Assembly: GCA_004151065.3 (NCBI GenBank)
Contig: NWUY0305088200.1
Coordinates: 1-14,758, forward strand
Length of the DNA stretch: 14,758 nt
Direction of reading: 5' to 3'
DNA from: Larix sibirica
Taxonomy: Eukaryota; Streptophyta; Pinopsida; Pinales; Pinaceae
The position numbers were made by a program, and so were the translations under genes. Shown here in pieces: positions 1 to 7,414 of this stretch. Under the pieces are notes generated by a model. The model was not told where the DNA came from. It made no database searches and saw only the letters and a list, made by a program, of their open reading frames with translations. Within the stretch, counting starts at the first letter, position 1. Each line of letters opens with the position of its first letter.

Positions 1-328
1 CAATTACATATTACATAAAATAGGGCCGACCCCACACATGGTGGTCTAATAACCCATCGGCAAGTACACACACTTGCGACACTTGTCAATACACATGACG
101 ACACTTCCTTATAGAGGAATAACACATCTCTTATAAGGGTACAATAAATATAGATGAAATACATTCCGAAGTTACATATACATCAACACAAATATCTCGA
201 AAATCACACCATAAATGCCATAACTTGTTAACAATCACTGAACACCTTAATGCCTAGTCACTCAACAAGTGTGCCATATTGGACTTATTGGCGATCAAAA
301 CCTCCCCAGCATGCCCACTCATGATCCT
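1..328 (-). repeat. Probable start of the 3' LTR of element A, truncated by the window edge
   Basis: This stretch lies directly downstream of the integrase C-terminus on the minus strand, where the 3' LTR is expected. Positions 191-328 recur at 9304-9441 in the same orientation, gapless and 108/138 identical, which supports a repeat such as an LTR. The exact LTR start is unclear: a purine-rich run (minus strand, near 345-355) and another near 305-312 are both possible polypurine tracts. Two TATAA-like sites on the minus strand near 110-136 could be promoter elements. The partner LTR end is outside the window, so full length is unknown. Confidence 0.45.
107..138. other. Inverted repeat in LTR-like sequence
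   Basis: CCTTATAGAG at 107-116 is mirrored by CTCTTATAAGG at 128-138, with one extra base and an 11-base loop. Each arm contains a TATA-like core when read on the minus strand. It could be a hairpin or just two related promoter-like motifs. Confidence 0.4.
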
Positions 329-640
329 GAATCTGCCATAACTATCCCTTAGGAGTTATGAATTGCTACCCAACATTACAACAATGATATATGGGCCCAT
401 CCATAACTTCTAGAATTTAGAATGTTTCCCTTTATCGGAATGGGAAGAATCCCATAATAGAACTTTATCACCGACCTCAAAGGTCACATATTTAGCACGT
501 TTTTTGAAATACTTCTTAATAGACTGTTGTCTTTTCTCTATGTTTTTCATATCATTCTCACGTTGTTCATCCATAGCCAAAAGGGCATGCAATATGTGTG
601 TTAAATAATATTTTTTCAATTCCTTAGTTTGGAAAGTGAT
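329..640 (-). pseudogene. Element A integrase C-terminal domain (GPY/F module), decayed
   Basis: This is the DNA-binding tail of a Ty3/gypsy integrase. The frame reads through a basic stretch (KNIEKRQQSIKKYFKKRAK), then FEVGDKVLLWDS, then KLWMGPY, the hallmark of the GPY/F module. It stays in the same frame as the catalytic core upstream. Stops include a TAG at 410-412 just before KLWMGPY and a TAA further down. After the module the frame runs on without a clear end into the sequence that recurs at 9304-9441, so the protein end and LTR start cannot be separated here. No chromodomain is visible. Confidence 0.85.
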
Positions 641-1234
641 TCTAAATTAGGCCAGTTACAATTCAATGGAAATAATAAGCTCTTGACCATAAAGGATTTG
701 AAAAGGGGTAGCACCAATGCTAACTTTGGTCATGGTTCGATCAGCCTATAAAGCGTAAGGAAACTAAAAATGACACTACCTTGGCTTATCTTCTATGGTT
801 TTCTTCAAAATATTAACCATACGTTTATTGGTGGAATCAACCAGTCAGTTTCCTTGTGGATAGTACAAGGATGAAAATGAATGCTTGAACCCAAAACTGG
901 TAATAAATTGAGCAAGTTTGGAAGAAATAAAGGTTGGACCATTGTCAGACACAATTCCCAATGGGATCGCAAATCTGGAAAAGATAATGGTTTCAAGAAA
1001 AATTATTATGTGATCATAAGTAGTGTTCTTGAGGGGGACTTCCTCTAACCACTTGTTGAAGTAATCTGTAGCTGTCAATATATTTGTGTGTGTGTGAGAG
1101 GAACGTATATTTATGGGACCGATTAATTCAAGGCCCCACTTTGCAAAAGGAAAGAAGGTAACAACTGACTTTAAAGTCATAGAAGATAACTTCAACCTCC
1201 CTATCGCACGTTGACATGCATCACATGACTGCAC
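641..1234 (-). pseudogene. Element A integrase catalytic core, inactive
   Basis: This is an RNase H-fold integrase core that would insert element cDNA into the genome. The zinc-finger Cys pair CDACQ opens the frame. The first catalytic Asp sits in TATDYFNKW (codon 1064-1066) and the second in SDNGPTFIS (codon 944-946). The position of the catalytic Glu, 36 codons further on (836-838), encodes Asp in the motif VDSTNK, and a TGA stop at 845-847 lies just before it. The DDX35 spacing is therefore kept but the last acid is changed. Downstream, ATPFQILYGQE matches the usual end of the core. Several more in-frame stops follow, with no frameshift down to the C-terminal domain. Confidence 0.9.
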
Positions 1235-1617
1235 AAACTTAAATTAATACTTGAAAATTTTGGGATAGTAATAACTAGTTCTCATAAATTTGTGGCTAGT
1301 TGTTCGATCTACAAAATTTCCTCAAATATGAATTTTTTTATCAGAGGAGCCATGTAAAGTTTTGAGCAATTTTTAGTTATTTCCTCATCAACACAACATA
1401 GAAAAATCCCATTAGGGGATCTATAGAATATAAATATGAAAATGATAAGGTCTTTTTGGTCTTCCAACCTTAACCTTCTACATTCACTGTAGTCAAGAGA
1501 ATCAAGGAAAAGTTGTTGAGTCAAGTAGTAAACAAGGTTCTTGTACCATGGATGGTCAACTAGCTCTATTTCCTTGTTTTCTAGATATAGAAGATTTGGA
1601 TGGATGAGATTCTTCAT
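1235..1617 (-). pseudogene. Element A pre-integrase linker and zinc-binding region
   Basis: The frame at 1309-1617 reads HPWYKNLVYYL, then RRLRLEDQKDLI and PNGIFLCCVDEE. This matches the linker between RNase H and integrase in plant gypsy polyproteins. It then shifts frame near 1310-1330 into a stretch resembling the H2C2 zinc region, RTTSHKFMRTSYYYPKIFK. The Cys pair lies at the start of the neighbouring core, while the expected His pair is not clean. One frameshift and at least two stops separate this part from the core. Confidence 0.75.
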
Positions 1618-1639
1618 CAGATTTAGGCTTGTGAGAAGT

Positions 1640-2010
1640 GTGAGGGTGTTGGGAGAGGTGAAGGGCCAAATCCCTTCCCTTAATAGTTGGCTATGGTGAT
1701 ATTGAGATCATGTTCTTGAATCTTAGTGAGACAATGAGGAATCTTACTAGACACGAGAGTTTGCGAGAGTAGGAAATTGATAGCATGTAAAGGCACTTTC
1801 ACTTCCATGTGCTTACCAAGAATGATATTCCTAAATTTATTGATTTATTTAACTAAAGAGTAGGAATGATTTTCAATCAAGGAGTAATTGATGGCAGTCT
1901 CCAAAAGGATTTGACTCATGAATTATATTGGTTGTTCGAAACTATTTTGATTCTTTTGTAAGATAATAGATGTTATGGCTTCCTTAGTAGAATTCGTGTA
2001 AATGACAAAG
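1640..2010 (-). pseudogene. Element A RNase H following RT, degenerate
   Basis: This domain sits where the ancestral Ty3/gypsy RNase H is expected. The first catalytic Asp is replaced: the frame reads VIYTNSTKEA with Asn at 1992-1994. A Glu remains in YSLIENHSYSLV. The usual third-Asp segment instead reads VKVPLHAINFLL, with no Asp. The domain ends near a stretch resembling WINRIQE-type linkers (KIQEHDLN). Loss of the active site in this domain is typical of elements carrying a second RNase H, here at 3479-3772. At least two stops interrupt it, and a frame change separates it from the 1617 frame. Confidence 0.75.
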
Positions 2011-3050
2011 TATTTAGTAAAATCAGGTGTATCAAGAATAGGAGTAGAGGAAATATCCCTTTTAATCTCAACAAACACATTCTCAACAGTATCATCCCAA
2101 TGGAATATTTGGTCACCCTTAAGCAGATTGTGTATCGGCTTAACTATACAAGAAAAATAGGGAATGAACCTACATACAAAGTTGATCTTTCCCATGAAAG
2201 ATTGAATACCCTTCTTGGAGGATGGGGTAGAAAGACCCTAGATAGATTTCATCCTTTCAAGATCAGCGTTGATCCATGCATCAACTATTATATGATCGAG
2301 TAATTTCCCTAAAGTGTGTTGAAAAGAGATTTGGTAGGATTCAACAATATGCCATATTTCTGATCGCGTGAAAAAACTTGCCTAAGATAGTCGAAATGGT
2401 ACTTTTTGTACTTGGAATGGACAGCGAGGTTGTAAAAGTAAACTTGTATGATAATTCCAATCAAATCATCAAAGGTAATATGCACGGCCCATTTCAAGGT
2501 GGCATTAACATTAATCATATTGAAAGGCATGCGTTCATATGTGAAGGTCCCCCATGTAGTGGTAAAGGTGTTTTTATACGTATAATATTTTTTAAATCAA
2601 ATATGATTGTAACAAAAAAATCCATCAAGCGAGTACATCATTCGGTACCCAACCTCTTGCTACCAAATAAGTTCCATGTTAGGATGGGGAAAGTTTTCTT
2701 TGACACTTGCAATGTTAAGGGCACAAACATCAACACGTAGCCTTATGTCACCATTATTTTTATGAGCTGGAACCAGTTTCACCACCCATTCTGATTATTT
2801 AACTAGGAAAATTATGTGGGAAGCAAGCATTTTGCCTAATTCTTTTTGTATAGTGACTTTTAAGGCTGGGTTGATAGGTCTCTACCTTTGGCGTACTAGA
2901 GTGGCATGCTTCCCAATCGGAATGGCGTGATGAATAATTCCAATATCAAATCCTTGTAATTCATAATAGGACCAGGTAAATATATCATGAAACTCGTGAA
3001 AAAGACCAATGAACTTCTCCCTTTCTTCTTAAGAATAGGGAGTTTCTATG
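2011..3050 (-). pseudogene. Element A reverse transcriptase, inactive
   Basis: RT copies element RNA to DNA. In order it shows RKFIGLFHEFHDIFTWSYYE (N-terminal extension), YSEWVVKLVPAHKNNGDIRL, MMYSLDGFFCYNH with the motif A Asp retained, FTTTWGTFTYERMPFN, and then the motif C region. There the conserved Asp pair of the YxDD box is replaced by Tyr-Asn (codons 2432-2434 and 2429-2431) in VYFYNLAVHSK. The thumb and connection follow: STPSSKKGIQSFMGKINF and RFIPYFSCIVKPIHNLL. Stops and frame changes are scattered through it. Domain identity is firm; polymerase activity is excluded by the motif C loss alone. Confidence 0.9.
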
Positions 3051-3478
3051 TATAGTACTTCTATGTCTAGGATTTTTGGCTTTTCATTGGACCCTATGTT
3101 CATAGGTATGGTATTGTTGATATTTCATATCAATTCTTCTTTTGTAGTGTGTTTCTTTGTAGTATCACTTGAAGAGAATGAGTTCTCTAAAGGCGCTAAC
3201 CCTTTAGGGAACTTGTTATGCTCTAAGTCAATGAATTTAGTAGACTCATCCATCCCATTGGTGAGAAATTCATGTATACTTCTATCACTAGAAAATGCTT
3301 GCTAGGATTCTTCGTTGTCAAGTAGATGTGGACTCTAAAGGGACATGAGAAAACACTTTGGTCTCTCTTGAAACACATGCCTATCCGGTCAATATGCATA
3401 AGCAGTTAGACTATCAACAATAACATTCAATCCTCTACAAACAAAAGTGATATTAAAACATGATAAATTATATATCGT
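3051..3478 (-). other. Linker between the upstream RNase H and RT of element A
   Basis: On the minus strand this reads as a hydrophilic, acidic, stop-broken stretch (for example HEFLTNGMDESTKFID and KFPKGLAPLENSF) joining the RNase H to the RT N-terminus. No separate domain is recognised. The plus-strand frames here are antisense and not supported. Confidence 0.5.
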
Positions 3479-3772
3479 CTATGAGGTCAAATTGGTATAT
3501 CTCCTCACTACTTTGTTGGAAGGTGTGTCGATATTTTTGACTAGATTTATAATCAGCTTTGAGTATCCAAAAACAGTTAAGTTCTTGCATCCTAAAGCTA
3601 CAACATTCTCAAGACCCAACAAAAAAGATTCAAATTCAGCTACATTGTTTGTGCATGCAAAATTCAAGAAAAATGAAAACGATTAAACATTTCCAAGAGT
3701 GGTATTAAGGGTAATCCCTTACCCATTTCCCTCATTCGAAGAAACACCATCGAAGTGCATGTGCCATATTTT
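3479..3772 (-). pseudogene. Element A additional RNase H (aRNH-like) between protease and RT
   Basis: This is an RNase H fold distinct from the one after RT. The frame, followed upstream past two stops, reads WHMHFDGVSSNEGNG (first catalytic Asp, codon 3749-3751), then TNNVAEFESFLLGLE (catalytic Glu at 3635-3637), then CKNLTVFGYSKLIINLV, where the position of the second catalytic Asp is Tyr (3563-3565). The pattern FDG, then NNxAExE, then GxSxLI, is typical of the plant/archaeal-like RNase H found in Tat-group retrotransposons. Its place upstream of RT is notable. The Tyr replacement and stops make it inactive. Confidence 0.82.
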
Positions 3773-3813
3773 ATCATGAGGATCATCATGGGGAATGTGT
3801 TTAGGATTGTTGA

Positions 3814-4370
3814 TCAGTCTTCCAGAAATATAGAGTAGACACTAGGATATATTTCTACAAAATTGACTATTGGTTGTGGAAGTGTTTCATTGTAAGGGAC
3901 TATCTGATATTCGTGAAAAGTAATGATGTTCTTAAGACCTCTTGGGACAATTAATTGTGAACCATCCATTGAATAGTATCTTCCAGTGAGAGATTTCCAA
4001 TTTCTTCCAAGAATGATTGAATAGTTACTAATGCCCATATCCATAACTTGGATATTACAAGCAATTGATATCTCAAGGTGAGAACACATTACTAGAGCAA
4101 CATCCTTGACTTCACCTTAGTAGTCTATTGTTTTTTATTAAAGGTGATCATGTTATGAGAATTTTTTTTGGTACAAGAGAGTCCTAAATCTTCCATGATA
4201 GTTTTCAACATAACATTTGGACTTGAACTGCCATCTATAAGACAACAATGGGAAAATTTCTCATAGATTTTCATTGATAAGTAGAATGGAGGATTATTAA
4301 GAATATTTTGGATAGAAACAAAACTTACATGATCATTTTCAAATTCATTTTCTTCGCTTTCAGAAACCAA
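3814..4370 (-). pseudogene. Element A aspartic protease, decayed
   Basis: This retroviral-type protease would cut the Gag-Pol polyprotein. The frame at 4125-4370 reads SIQNILNNPPFYL and then CCLIDGSSSPNVM. The catalytic Asp (codon 4233-4235) is kept, followed by Gly-Ser where Gly-Gly or Ser-Gly-type residues are usual. IMEDLGL follows, as in related proteases. After a stop and frame change, 3814-4089 continues with NYSIILGRNWKSLTG, matching the ILGR(D/N)W segment that closes the protease fold. A further acidic tail leads towards the additional RNase H. Confidence 0.82.
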
Positions 4371-4378
4371 ATCGGCAT

Positions 4379-4640
4379 TTAGGTTTTGAGTGTGGAGTAT
4401 AACAGTGTTGGAGGAATATTCAACTGGGAATATTTGAAGGTTTTCCCTTTTCTCAGGAATTCAAGGAAGATATAGTAAGGTGATGTTGGATTTAACCTTG
4501 GCCCTAAATCATTGATTATGTTGTACCTTTTGCTTGGTCCAGACAATGAAAGTATAAGACTTGTACTTGGTTGGTTGATCAAAGATGCTACCTTTATTTC
4601 AAATGAAATCATGTGATTGTTCATATCTTACATTAGCTAT
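4379..4640 (-). pseudogene. Element A region between Gag and protease
   Basis: An 81-codon open stretch. The first residues (NNHMISFE) look like the tail of Gag. Further on, RYNIINDLGPRLNPTS resembles the conserved YDIVxDL-type segment that precedes the protease in plant gypsy polyproteins. No zinc knuckle (CCHC) is visible. It reads in the same direction as, and lies immediately before, the protease frame. Confidence 0.55.
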
Positions 4641-5575
4641 AGCATGGATTTAAGATCCAGATTTATACCATGATCAATCAAAAGAAACCCAATTCTTTTA
4701 GCTAACCCAATTGTTTTAGTTTGTTACTCATACTCAAGGAAAGTTTGTAAAGTTGAGATGAGGTCATGATCCCATTTTTCCTCTAAGTGATTGCAATATG
4801 ATGGAGGAAAATTCTTGTAGTAATGAATCAAGGTTGCTTTGTTGTGAGGCCAAATGAGCTTGAGGATTCAGTTGTAGAGTTTGGTAAATAACATATTGAA
4901 ATATTTTATTTTTTTCCCAATTTGTAAGGAATATTGTTGTAATCTCTCAGCTAGTCACCTAGGATTTGTGCCTTCCCATAGGTTGATATAAACTAGTAAC
5001 AAAGTTCAGTCCAGTTCAAAAAAGAATTAATGGGTAAATCGAAGAAGTGTGTTGTGGATTTCCCTTCCAAGGGATTGACAAACATATGCATCCCTATGTC
5101 ATTATCATTTTCCCCTATGTTGTGGCATGCATTTGAAAGCGCATTAAGTGTTCATCAACTGTGCATGTGTCACTGGAGGAAAATTTGGGCAAGTGATATT
5201 TGAACTTTGGAAGCGGAGTGGTTGCAGGGTGAGATTAAGGGGTGATTGTACATGCCATGGGGTGTAGTTAATGTCTTCCTCAAATGGGAAGAGACCATAT
5301 TTCCAAATAACCTTATCTAGATTCGTGGTAGAAGTAGTAGGATTGCACCCACTATACATACTCCCAAGCATATTCAAAGGTGTTGCAAAAGATATCATTT
5401 TTCTCTTAATGAAAGGTGGCTTTTTTAAATATGTGCTAGTGCGGGTCAATGATTCTATTTCTGAATTTGAAAATGATCGAATAAAAAAGGTATGGAACTT
5501 TTGAAGCCTCTTTCTCCTTCTCCTAACTTTTGATAATGAGTCAAATTTGGGGGATTTCCCTCTAATACGACAAGA
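4641..5575 (-). pseudogene. Element A Gag (retrotransposon gag-like), decayed
   Basis: Gag forms the virus-like particle. An open frame from 5575 down to 5144 (144 codons; it follows an in-frame TAG at 5576-5578) starts with a basic segment, RRRRKRLQ, and includes KYGLFPFEEDINYTPWHV. Near 5216 the coding signal moves to another frame with PLPKFKYHLPKF and DEHLMRFQMHA, the usual start of the retrotransposon gag core. It continues with MHMFVNPLEGKS, FFDLPINSFLNW and HYYKNFPPSYCNHLEEK, and ends in an LEYE-type helix. At least two frame changes and several stops are present. No start codon could be fixed. Confidence 0.75.
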
Positions 5576-6202
5576 CTACCAAAGCGTTATTTAGATCTCA
5601 CCTAACAATGAGTTCTCTTCATCCATTCAAGATAATATCTTGGGAAATAACCTCCCAAGAATTATCTAACTGTTATCTGGTTTTTGCAGCATCCAAAATG
5701 AAATGGAATAGTCCTAGCATAGCATTGGTTTGATCAAGAAAGCCAAGTCTAATATTCAGTTTATGTCTTGAAGGAAAAATCATAAGAAAAAATGTAAGCA
5801 CATCAAAGACTATGGGAAACAAGAAGGAGAATGATCCATAGGTTCACTATAAAGACTTAGTCTACTTACTATAATGCGCACAACCTTGCATACCATAATT
5901 GGGCTAGTAGGATAGAGAATGATAATATTTTAGACTCATTAAGAATCTCTTCAATTGTTTCAATAGTTTGAACCAATAGTTGTCCTACAATATATCCATG
6001 TCCTAAAGCTTCAGGCTACAACATAAATTCCTTAGTCATTTAACTCCAAGCATCTAATGGGCGTAGTTTTGAAACATGGAATTAAAGGAGACTAAACATA
6101 AATAAACAAAGATGTATAATGAATAGAAAGAATAAAATGAAAAATAAGAAAACAAAGAATGTAGGCCCTTGGGAACGTTATTTGTTTAACTAGAGGATTA
6201 TT
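5576..6202 (-). other. Untranslated leader of element A between primer binding site and Gag
   Basis: This is about 630 bases with short, stop-rich frames on both strands and no recognised protein. Its position fits the RNA leader, where packaging and dimerisation signals lie in retroelements. The one clear structure is the hairpin at 5631-5666. Confidence 0.5.
5631..5666. other. Strong hairpin in the element A leader
   Basis: GATAAT, a single bulged A and TCTTGGG (5631-5644) pair with CCCAAGAATTATC (5654-5666) across a 9-base loop. This gives 13 base pairs with one bulge. It lies about 55 bases upstream of the Gag open frame in the direction of element transcription. The position suggests a possible packaging or translation-control structure, but that is inference. 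Confidence 0.6.
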
Positions 6203-6228
6203 GATTCAAATCCCTAATATGGTTGCCA
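6203..6228 (-). promoter_or_regulatory. Putative primer binding site of element A (tRNA 3'-end-like)
   Basis: The plus strand reads like the 3' end of a tRNA: a T-arm-like GATTCAAATCCC (6203-6214) followed by acceptor-like bases and a terminal CCA (6226-6228). On the minus strand this begins TGGCAACCAT, the form a primer binding site takes. It stands five bases from a TG edge at 6234, where the 5' LTR should end. The tRNA species could not be identified. Confidence 0.4.
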
Positions 6229-6233
6229 AAAAA

Positions 6234-6400
6234 TGTTAAAAAGGGAAAATGAAAGTTCTCAAGTCAACTTTTCAACCCGTTAGTCAGCTAAACCAAGAAG
6301 AGGCAGGAATGATAACCCTTATTTTATATCCTAAAACATAACTCAACCTTGGGAATGATAACCCGTATTTTATATCCTAAAAATAACTCAACCAAACTCA
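6234..6400 (-). repeat. Putative 3' part of the 5' LTR of element A (promoter, R and U5)
   Basis: On the plus strand it begins TGTTAAA at 6234, equal to an LTR ending in ACA on the minus strand, beside the primer binding site. Two TATA-like boxes (minus strand TATAAAAT) lie about 90 and 135 bases before that edge, a plausible distance for transcription start plus R-U5. The other LTR copy is outside the window, so this cannot be confirmed by comparison here. If 9304-9441 is the other end of the same LTR, the LTR would span about 3.2 kb or contain an insertion. Confidence 0.35.
6306..6393. repeat. Two-copy tandem repeat, period 46, each with a TATA-like box
   Basis: Copy 1 (6306-6348) and copy 2 (6352-6393) share GGAATGATAACCC, then TATTTTATATCCTAAAA, then ATAACTCAACC. 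They differ by one substitution and one small indel. The similarity is much higher than elsewhere in this aged region, so the duplication may be younger than the element, or conserved by chance. Confidence 0.85.
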
Positions 6401-6859
6401 AGAAGAAATAAATGAGACACAACCAGAACATATTTTCAGGATGTTCAAACAAATTTAATCGGGGGTTTTCCCTTTCCATTAATTTTTCAGTTGCGGATGA
6501 ATTCCAAGGAGCTTGTGTAAACACCTTATAACTCCCTTCATTTGTTGTTTGTCACTGAACTGCTCTAACTACTCACCATTATTTCAATTCAACAAGAAAT
6601 TAAAAGCACCATAACATATAACATGTGATTCCATCACCATCATACATAAATGTAACAACATACATATGTATGAGCATGAATATTTTAGAACCATCCTTCA
6701 TATTGTCCATCAAAATTCAAAATTTAATTTTTTCAATAGTATCAAAATATTCACTTCCCATGTCCATCAAAACTACAAAAGAAACTAAATTAAATCACAT
6801 AATCACAAAATTTCCAAATGAATGTCTTCAAAAGAAATCTCTAGTCTTTACAAAGCCCA

Positions 6860-7414
6860 CTATTTATTCCCATGACTATTTCCACTAGATTTGATAGTTG
6901 AAATTTTCACCACACTTATAGCTTCTTTTCCTTTGTCCTTGTCAAGATGAGGTGGTTATTTGGATGGATGTTCAATGTTATCAAGATTTTTCACATGATC
7001 CTTAGTTTTAGGAGTTTCGGTCTTGTTCCCAAATGATGCAGGGCTGACAGATTGGTGGATAGAGGGATGATTAATGTGAGGTTCCCAATTGGTTCCTTTT
7101 ACTTGAGGTGAAGGATGCTTGCAATCCCAACCATCATTACAAATGGGTAAGTATTGGGGCATATCAACTATGCTAGGATGTGGTTTTAGTTCAAACTATT
7201 GGTACGAAGGAGGAGTCTCTATAGGTTGAGAAGGTGCTTCAAAAAATAGATGGTTAGTTTGGGCTAGCTGGGAAAACTCTTCAAAGTTAGCACTGAAGTG
7301 GACAGAGAATCGTATCCTCTTTCGTCTTCCTTCCTTCCACATATGGTTCTCTGTATTCCCTATACTTATGTCAGGCCTTCTATATATCCCATATCCTCAG
7401 CTGTGAAAACTCAT
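6860..7414 (-). pseudogene. Unidentified degraded reading frame inside the candidate LTR
   Basis: I do not recognise this protein. An ATG at 7412-7414, directly after an in-frame TAG, opens a frame of 185 codons with only three internal stops (TGA 7397-7399, TAG 7196-7198, TAA 6956-6958) before a final TAG at 6860-6862. The longest stop-free part is 7195-6959 together with 7396-7199. The product is hydrophilic: a basic patch WKEGRRKRIRF near the start, a Pro/Ser/His-rich middle, and a Lys-rich tail (HLDKDKGKEAISVVKIS). No membrane segment or known motif is seen. Local base composition is less AT-rich than its surroundings. It could be a captured host gene piece, an accessory element gene, or chance; by a rough estimate the low stop count is suggestive, not decisive. 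Confidence 0.3.

Larger units (their letters stand above)
329..6233 (-). mobile_element. Degenerate Ty3/gypsy LTR retrotransposon A, internal region (Tat-like, two RNase H domains)
   Basis: Read on the minus strand, the order is primer binding site, leader, Gag, aspartic protease, RNase H, reverse transcriptase, second RNase H and integrase. RT ahead of integrase is the Ty3/gypsy order, since copia elements have integrase first. An RNase H in addition to the one following RT is known from the plant Tat group. Every domain was recognised from family motifs after following the reading across frames. The copy is dead: there are many in-frame stops, several frameshifts, and catalytic residues are missing in RT, both RNase H domains and integrase. 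The plus-strand reading frames over this interval are antisense shadows. Lineage is inferred from domain layout and not from a tree. Confidence 0.9.

Noticed and set aside
191-328. Integrase frame continuing into the repeat, with similar residues (HLLSD, KLW, LW) in the 9304-9441 copy, as a conserved protein
   Set aside because: Mismatches fall equally on the three codon positions (10, 11 and 9) and both copies have the same in-frame TAG, so protein-level conservation is not supported.
805-996. 63-codon minus-strand frame overlapping the integrase
   Set aside because: It overlaps the integrase core in another frame; the core frame carries the catalytic motifs, so this one is a shadow.
2100-3686. 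Plus-strand frames at 2100-2303, 2378-2740, 3048-3305 and 3447-3686
   Set aside because: They lie antisense over RT and RNase H of element A, whose minus-strand translation shows clear family motifs. The plus-strand products have no recognisable domain.
6200-6232. A tRNA gene ending in CCA
   Set aside because: Only the T-arm-like and 3'-end-like part is present; no D-arm or anticodon arm precedes it, and plant nuclear tRNA genes do not encode CCA. A primer binding site fits better.
7381-7414. Splice acceptor (TTTTCACAG on the minus strand, near 7400) at the start of the unidentified frame
   Set aside because: The pyrimidine tract is weak and the exon would open with a TGA in the frame of interest. 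An ATG upstream explains the frame as well.
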